Shown here in pieces: positions 59,214 to 64,000 of a DNA stretch of 64,000 bases. Both the position numbers and the translations under genes were made by a program. Under the pieces are notes generated by a model. That model was not told the DNA's origin. It made no database searches and saw only the letters and a list, made by a program, of their open reading frames with translations. The stretch comes from Leadbetterella byssophila DSM 17132 (GTDB taxonomy: Bacteria > Bacteroidota > Bacteroidia > Cytophagales > Spirosomataceae): NCBI RefSeq assembly GCF_000166395.1, contig NC_014655.1:1426001-1490000 (forward strand). Reading direction: 5' to 3'. Positions within the stretch are counted from its first letter, which is position 1. Every line of letters starts with the position of its first letter.

Positions 59214-60506
59214 ATGCTCCGAAAAATCTTCCTGAAATACCTCCCGAATCCCTCAAAGGAAAAATTCCTGGTAGGTGTTAGCGGTGGAAAGGATTCCATG
59301 GCATTGCTGGATCTCTTTTATTCAGAAGGATTTCAAGTGGAAGTGGCACATGCCAATTTTCAATTAAGGGGCGAAGAAGCTAACCTCGATGAACAACTGG
59401 TACACACCTACTGCCGGGTAAAAAACATTCCTTTTCATGTAAAACGCTTTGATACCAAAAAACATGCAAAGGAAAGCAAGACCTCTACACAAATGGCAGC
59501 CAGAGAGCTCCGTTACCAATGGTTTTACCAACTCCTTGCTCAGAGAAATCTAACTGCAGTAGCTTTAGCCCACCACAGAAGAGACAATATTGAAACCCTA
59601 TTCTTGAATATTACCAAAGGTACCGGTCCAAAAGGGCTTCAAGGCATACCTCCTCGAGGTGAAAACATCATTCGCCCCATCCTAGAGGCTACACCGGAGC
59701 AAATCCTACAGTATTTGGAAGAAAATAAAATTCCATGGAGAGAAGATCAGTCTAATTCGGAAACCTATTATCAAAGGAATAAAATCCGTCATTTAGTCCT
59801 TCCCTTACTAAAAGAAATCAATCCGGGCCTCGAAGACACTTTCCTTCAAAACTTAGAAAGATTTCGTAACCTGAACTTAATTTTTCAGGAAGCGCACAGA
59901 GAATTCGAGAGCCAAATACATAACTACACTATCCCTGATTCTTTGATTCAGAGTACAAAAGGGATAGCATTACACTTGGAAGTATACCTCAAACCTTTTG
60001 GATTCACGTATTCTGACATCACACAAATGCTGGAAATCTCAGAATCCGGGAAAAAACTAATCAGCAGTACCCATTGGTTGATCAAAAATCAAAAAGGATG
60101 GACACTTCTACCTGTTCCGGAAAAAACGGAGATAGATGTAGAAATTCCGGAACCCGGTAATTACCAGGTGGGCGAGTTGAAATTATGCATTCAACAGATT
60201 GATAATAAAGACCTAAACTTTAAAGATAAGCATACCGCCTATTTTGATCCGGAACTTATTCATTGGCCCTTACGTATTCGAAATAAAAAGGAAGGAGATA
60301 GATTCACCCCCTTTGGAATGAAAGGCAGTAAATTAGTCTCTGATTTCCTCAAAGATGAAAAAATAGCCTGGGAAGAAAGAGTCCGACAGTTAGTACTGGA
60401 GGACCAGAAAAAGATACTTTGGGTAGTAGGTCTTAGAACCTCTGACCTCTGCAAAGTAAACCCAAGTCTTACTCATGCTATAGAAATTCGCATAATCAGT
60501 GATTGA
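59214..60506 (+). CDS. tilS: tRNA(Ile)-lysidine synthase
   Basis: 430 residues. Converts the wobble C of tRNA-Ile(CAU) to lysidine. The ATP PP-loop is FLVGVSGGKDSMALLDLF near residue 19; then AHANFQLRGEEANLDEQL, AVALAHHRRDNIETLFLN and LRIRNKKEGDRFTPFGMKGS with the C-terminal TilS domain (KLVSDFLKDEKI). An essential enzyme of the decoding system. Confidence 0.96.
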   Translation: MLRKIFLKYLPNPSKEKFLVGVSGGKDSMALLDLFYSEGFQVEVAHANFQLRGEEANLDEQLVHTYCRVKNIPFHVKRFDTKKHAKESKTSTQMAARELRYQWFYQLLAQRNLTAVALAHHRRDNIETLFLNITKGTGPKGLQGIPPRGENIIRPILEATPEQILQYLEENKIPWREDQSNSETYYQRNKIRHLVLPLLKEINPGLEDTFLQNLERFRNLNLIFQEAHREFESQIHNYTIPDSLIQSTKGIALHLEVYLKPFGFTYSDITQMLEISESGKKLISSTHWLIKNQKGWTLLPVPEKTEIDVEIPEPGNYQVGELKLCIQQIDNKDLNFKDKHTAYFDPELIHWPLRIRNKKEGDRFTPFGMKGSKLVSDFLKDEKIAWEERVRQLVLEDQKKILWVVGLRTSDLCKVNPSLTHAIEIRIISD

Positions 60507-60521
60507 TTTAGCCATATAAAC

Positions 60522-60529
60522 TATTTTTG
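60522..60529 (+). promoter_or_regulatory. -7 box of recN
   Basis: TATTTTTG, 16 bases before the recN ATG; a TTG lies at 60503-60505, slightly closer than the usual spacing. Confidence 0.4.
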
Positions 60530-60545
60530 TATAAAGTATAGACGA

Positions 60546-62198
60546 ATGCTAAAGAATCTAACCATTAAAAACTACGCCTTGATTCAGGAACTAGAGATCC
60601 AGCCGGACTCGGGTCTGAATATCATCACAGGTGAAACCGGTGCAGGTAAATCCATTATGCTGGGAGCCTTGGGCCTTTTAATGGGCAATAGAGCTGATGT
60701 CAAAGCCCTCTTTAACGAAGAAGAAAAGTGCATAGTTGAAGGTACCTTCGACCTTAGTAAGCACTCTCTTCAAAACTTTTTCGAAGAGAATGATCTAGAT
60801 TACGAAGATCTCACCCATATCCGTAGAGAAATCTCTCCGAACGGAAAATCCAGAGCATTTGTCAATGATTCACCCGTTACTTTGGATATCCTAAAAGAAC
60901 TGGGAGAGTTGTTAATGGATATACATTCCCAGCACGATACCCTTTTGCTGGGTAATGCAGGATTCCAACTTAAAACTTTAGACGCCTACGGTCAGCATTT
61001 GGAACTTATCCAAAATTATCAAATAGCTTACCAAAAATTCAAAAAAGCGCTTCACCAATACCAAAGCCTAAGTGAAAAGGCAGAGAGTTTAAAGAAGGAG
61101 TTCGATTATAATTCTCATCTCCTGGACGAACTCAAAGCCTTACAGCCAGAGAAAATCGAACAATACGAACTGGAATCCGAATTACAGGTACTGGAAAATG
61201 CAGAAGAGATCAAGAGAAAACTGGCGGTAGCTTACCAAGCCCTGAATCACTCTGACCTGCCCGCCCTACAGTTGATGAAAGAAGGACAACAAGCCCTTCA
61301 GACCATAGCCCATCTATCGCCCAGATACGAAGCACTCAAAGAAAGATGGAACTCCAGCCTTATAGAACTTCTGGATATCAGCCAGGAGTTAGAAATTGAA
61401 GAAACGAAGGTAGAGGCAGACCCTACCCGACTGGAAATGGTTCAAGACAGTTTGAACCAACTATACAAATTGCAAAAGAAACACGTAGTTGACTCCACCG
61501 AAGCTTTGATTCAGATAAAAGAGGATCTTCAAAAAAAGGTGGATACGGTACTCAATCTCGATGAGGAACTATCAACTCTGAATGCAGAAAAAGAGGAAGC
61601 TTTACAAATAGCATCAGAAATAGCCCTACAATTAAGTCAATTGAGACAAAAAGAGGCTTCCCATCTACAAGAAGAGATTAGACAGCTCTTAGGTGATTTA
61701 GGTATGCCAAATGGAAACTTTGAAATTCATTTCAGCACCAAAGAACTAGGGCCAGACGGTTTAGATGCAGTACAATTCCGTTTCTCCGCTAACAAAGGAT
61801 CTATTCCAAAAGCCTTGAAGGAAGTTGCCTCAGGAGGCGAATTTTCAAGAGTGATGTTGGCACTTAAAAGTGTCTTAGCACGAAGAGCTCAGCTTCCTAC
61901 TATCATCTTTGACGAGATTGACACGGGTATATCCGGAGAAGTGGCTGTAAAAGTAGGTCAACTCCTACAAACCATGTCAAAGGATCTGCAAGTAATAGTC
62001 ATTACCCATTTACCGCAAATAGCTGGGAAAGGACAGACTCATTTCTTCGTTTATAAAGAAGATAGCGGAGCGAAAACCATTAGTAAGATGAAAAAACTAA
62101 GCACAGAAGAAAGAATCAATGAGATTGCTAAGATGATTGGGGGGCAAAATCCTTCGGAAAGTGCAATGAATAGCGCGAAAGAATTGTTACACTTATAA
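60546..62198 (+). CDS. recN: DNA repair protein RecN
   Basis: 550 residues, SMC-like. Walker A IITGETGAGKSIMLGALGLL near residue 29, a central coiled coil (about residues 150-370; LELIQNYQIAYQKFKKAL), signature LKEVASGGEFSRVMLALKSV and Walker B PTIIFDEIDTGISGEVAVKV, then VITHLPQIAGKGQTHFFVYK. Acts in double-strand-break repair. The small lipoprotein gene follows after 14 bases. Confidence 0.97.
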   Translation: MLKNLTIKNYALIQELEIQPDSGLNIITGETGAGKSIMLGALGLLMGNRADVKALFNEEEKCIVEGTFDLSKHSLQNFFEENDLDYEDLTHIRREISPNGKSRAFVNDSPVTLDILKELGELLMDIHSQHDTLLLGNAGFQLKTLDAYGQHLELIQNYQIAYQKFKKALHQYQSLSEKAESLKKEFDYNSHLLDELKALQPEKIEQYELESELQVLENAEEIKRKLAVAYQALNHSDLPALQLMKEGQQALQTIAHLSPRYEALKERWNSSLIELLDISQELEIEETKVEADPTRLEMVQDSLNQLYKLQKKHVVDSTEALIQIKEDLQKKVDTVLNLDEELSTLNAEKEEALQIASEIALQLSQLRQKEASHLQEEIRQLLGDLGMPNGNFEIHFSTKELGPDGLDAVQFRFSANKGSIPKALKEVASGGEFSRVMLALKSVLARRAQLPTIIFDEIDTGISGEVAVKVGQLLQTMSKDLQVIVITHLPQIAGKGQTHFFVYKEDSGAKTISKMKKLSTEERINEIAKMIGGQNPSESAMNSAKELLHL

Positions 62199-62212
62199 AA
62201 AAACACCTAGAT

Positions 62213-62608
62213 ATGAAATTTTTAGTATGGGCTTTGTCCGCATTTTTATTCCTCTCTTGTGCAAGCAGTAATTCAGAAACAGAAGAACTTTACAATGCTT
62301 TAGTTAAAGGTCATGACGAAGTAATGCCAAAATCTATGGCTATATCTTCCATCAGAGAAAGCATGATGAAGGCGGTGGAGAATGCTCCGGAAGAGAAGAA
62401 AAATCAAGCACTAGACATCTCTACACGTTTATTGAAGGCCGAAGATAAGATGAATACCTGGATGGTTGAATTTGGTGACGCAATTAACGGCAAAGAGGAA
62501 GATAAACTAGCTTCCTACAAAAAGCTTCACGAAGAAATCACTCAATTAAAAGAAGATACAGAAACTGCCATTGCAGACGCTAAAGCCCTAACTGCTGAGT
62601 TCCAATGA
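62213..62608 (+). CDS. Small helical lipoprotein
   Basis: 131 residues, lipobox FLFLSCASS with Cys near residue 16, then two or three long charged helices (SSIRESMMKAVENAPEEKKN, KLASYKKLHEEITQLKEDTE). Family not named; seen in Bacteroidota in front of SCO genes as far as I can tell. Overlaps the SCO gene by 4 bases (ATGA), and with it and cytochrome c seems to form a respiratory or copper-linked unit. Confidence 0.8.
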   Translation: MKFLVWALSAFLFLSCASSNSETEELYNALVKGHDEVMPKSMAISSIRESMMKAVENAPEEKKNQALDISTRLLKAEDKMNTWMVEFGDAINGKEEDKLASYKKLHEEITQLKEDTETAIADAKALTAEFQ

Positions 62609-63201
62609 AAAAGATTCTGATTGCATTAACCAGTATTTCTATTTGGGCTTGTAGTAGAACAGCAGATGACCTTCCGGTCTTAGGCCCTGAAATAGATGGA
62701 GTGGCCCACCAAATACCTGATTTTACCTTTGTCAATCAAGATGGTGATACCTTAACTCAGGAAATTACTAAGGATAAAATCTATGTGGCGGATTTCTTCT
62801 TCTCCACTTGTCCAACCATTTGCCCTGTCATGAAGACGCAAATGTTGAGAATTTATGAAAAGTACAAAGACCAGCCTGATTTTTTAATCCTATCTCATTC
62901 CATCAATCCCAGATATGATACTCCTGAAGTATTGAAAGAGTATAAAGAGAAACTGGGAATTCATGGTCATCAGTGGCAGTTCCTTACTGGTAACCTGAGC
63001 AATGTTTATGAACTAGCACAGAAAAGTTACTTAACCTCTGCATTAGAAGACTCTACTGCCGTAGACGAAGGGGGATTTATTCATAGCGGTGCATTTGTAT
63101 TAGTAGACAAAGACAGACACATTAGAGCCATATATGATGGAACGAAAGACAAAGAGGTGGATAAACTTATGGCAGATATTGATCTGTTACTTAAGCCTTA
63201 G
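62605..63201 (+). CDS. SCO1/SenC family copper chaperone/thioredoxin-fold protein
   Basis: 198 residues, lipoprotein-like N-terminus (LIALTSISIWACS). Thioredoxin fold with the copper/redox site DFFFSTCPTICPVMKTQM (CxxxC) and the conserved His in FIHSGAFVLVDKDRHI. SCO proteins deliver copper to the CuA centre of cytochrome oxidase or act as thiol reductases. Followed by an overlapping cytochrome c gene. Confidence 0.95.
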   Translation: MKKILIALTSISIWACSRTADDLPVLGPEIDGVAHQIPDFTFVNQDGDTLTQEITKDKIYVADFFFSTCPTICPVMKTQMLRIYEKYKDQPDFLILSHSINPRYDTPEVLKEYKEKLGIHGHQWQFLTGNLSNVYELAQKSYLTSALEDSTAVDEGGFIHSGAFVLVDKDRHIRAIYDGTKDKEVDKLMADIDLLLKP

Positions 63202-63526
63202 TGCTTGCACATCCAAAGATCAAATCAGGTACGAACAATTTGTGATTACCGGAGGGCAGTTATATCAACAACATTGCGCCAATTGCCACGGTGAATCCGG
63301 GCAGGGATTAAGGGAGCTATACCCTGCTTTAACAGAAAGTAAAAAGCTGGAAGATTTGAATTATCTCACCTGCATCATACGGAAGGGAGGGGATAAAATG
63401 CCAGCAAACAAGGAGTTATATGACCTGGATATTGCTCAAATCAGCACTTTTTTAAAGTATAGATGGGCAAAGGATAAAACAATCACTGAAACGGAGGATG
63501 TTTCAAAGATACAATGCGCTAATTAG
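63134..63526 (+). CDS. c-type cytochrome lipoprotein
   Basis: 130 residues from ATG 63134 (overlapping the SCO gene by 68 bases); an in-frame TTG at 63179 would reduce the overlap. A hydrophobic lipoprotein signal, LWQILICYLSLSAC, is followed by the heme-binding motif QQHCANCHGESGQGL (CxxCH). The distal Met is in IIRKGGDKMPAN. Monoheme cytochrome c for electron transfer in the periplasm. The 68-base coding overlap with SCO is longer than usual. Confidence 0.9.
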   Translation: MMERKTKRWINLWQILICYLSLSACTSKDQIRYEQFVITGGQLYQQHCANCHGESGQGLRELYPALTESKKLEDLNYLTCIIRKGGDKMPANKELYDLDIAQISTFLKYRWAKDKTITETEDVSKIQCAN

Positions 63527-64000
63527 AGGTGGTGTCAACTATGGTGCGAATAGAATCTACAACCACCGTACCTCTAGATCTTCTTAAAGTGTATTTGGAA
63601 AAATCTTGCTCTGCTTCCATACCGCCTAGAGCAGTAAAATTCTCTCTAGGCGTTTTTATATCCACCTTCTTCTCAGAATAAATTTTCCGGGTAGTTGGAT
63701 TCCAAAAAAGCTCATCAGTAGCTAGAGATTGATTCTCTTTCGTATTATTTATCAGGACATTTCCACGCATTACATAGAGGTTTTCGCCTTTGATGTATCT
63801 TGCTGAATCTCCCCTAAGTCTGGAATACTCCACGCCGTTCTTATCTAGAAATGTGACGTACACCGGTTTGGGATAAACCTCTTCCCCACTGGCGTAGCGA
63901 AGCTGTTTCGCTGTACTCATTCTAATCTTGACATACCCAGAGTCACTATGAATAACATTGATATTATCAGCCTCCAAAACCGGACCATTATAGTCCATAT
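63519..64000 (-). CDS. LptC-like LPS export protein (5' end outside window)
   Basis: The frame is open to the right edge; the ATG at 63998 gives 159 residues, but the native start (with a membrane anchor) should lie beyond the window. It resembles LptC of the LPS transport complex: YNGPVLEADNINVIHSDSGY, KQLRYASGEEVYPKPVYVTF, LRGDSARYIKGENLYVMRGN and NNTKENQSLATDELFWNPTT. It would sit between the LptBFG exporter and the OstA/LptA bridge. The 3' end overlaps the cytochrome gene by 8 bases, tail to tail. Confidence 0.85.
   Translation of the reverse strand, partial: MDYNGPVLEADNINVIHSDSGYVKIRMSTAKQLRYASGEEVYPKPVYVTFLDKNGVEYSRLRGDSARYIKGENLYVMRGNVLINNTKENQSLATDELFWNPTTRKIYSEKKVDIKTPRENFTALGGMEAEQDFSKYTLRRSRGTVVVDSIRTIVDTTSN

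Noticed and set aside
1-64000. CRISPR arrays, rRNA genes, replication origin
   Set aside because: No regular direct-repeat/spacer pattern, no rRNA sequence and no DnaA-box cluster were noticed on reading both strands.

Overview
The window looks like the chromosome of a Bacteroidota bacterium, most likely Cytophagales-like. The reasons are moderate AT-richness, repeated TAnnTTTG -7 promoter boxes with few Shine-Dalgarno sites, a Bacteroidota-type double-glycine leader peptide, a DUF4141/TraI conjugation remnant, and typical family content (tricorn-type protease, DUF4403, GH92, DUF349, OstA and LptC-like proteins, carboxynorspermidine decarboxylase). No species can be named from the sequence alone.

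Left edge (1-4860): a strongly AT-rich cluster that looks like a secretion locus for a disulfide-rich peptide. It holds the 3' part of a VKOR-thioredoxin fusion, a DUF6625-like putative glycosyltransferase, a C39-peptidase ABC exporter, a very short HlyD-like membrane protein and, behind its own promoter and terminator, a 62-residue precursor. The precursor has a double-glycine-type leader and a 36-residue core with six cysteines spaced C-x6-C-x7-CC-x4-C-x4-C, like an inhibitor cystine knot. This is the most interesting object in the window.

4860-9940: a mobile scar. A broken traI-like conjugation gene abuts an IS66 element (5441-9618, perfect 16-bp inverted repeats) whose frameshifted transposase gene is split by a 1.87-kb group II intron with an intact-looking reverse transcriptase. 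The intron sits exactly between two codons of the transposase VDETPI motif. The two flanks of the IS do not match: traI lies on the left and a 5'-truncated HxlR-type regulator on the right.

10-25 kb: small accessory genes (YchJ-like, DCC1-like, Nudix, S41 peptidase, histidine phosphatase, alpha/beta hydrolase, TPR lipoprotein, GNAT, quinol-monooxygenase-like), a tricorn-type protease, an outer-membrane barrel and a 928-residue repeat protein.

25-40 kb: mostly housekeeping genes, including thiL, pdhB, an M20 amidohydrolase, nth, nspC, a cation/proton antiporter, nagA, ribE, a PASTA protein, a rhodanese, a DUF4403 lipoprotein, osmC, rpmB and dtd.

40-54 kb: mgtE, then a GH92 glycosidase with an esterase, an S9 peptidase, a MacAB-TolC-like export operon, an Ldh-family dehydrogenase and a threonine aldolase.

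54-64 kb: two identical tRNA-Thr(TGT) genes with a degenerate third copy between them, a DUF349 coiled-coil protein, pdxH, an OstA-like protein, tilS, recN, a small lipoprotein, a SCO protein, cytochrome c and an LptC-like protein that runs off the right edge. Many convergent gene pairs are closed by hairpin terminators, some of which contain the stop codons.
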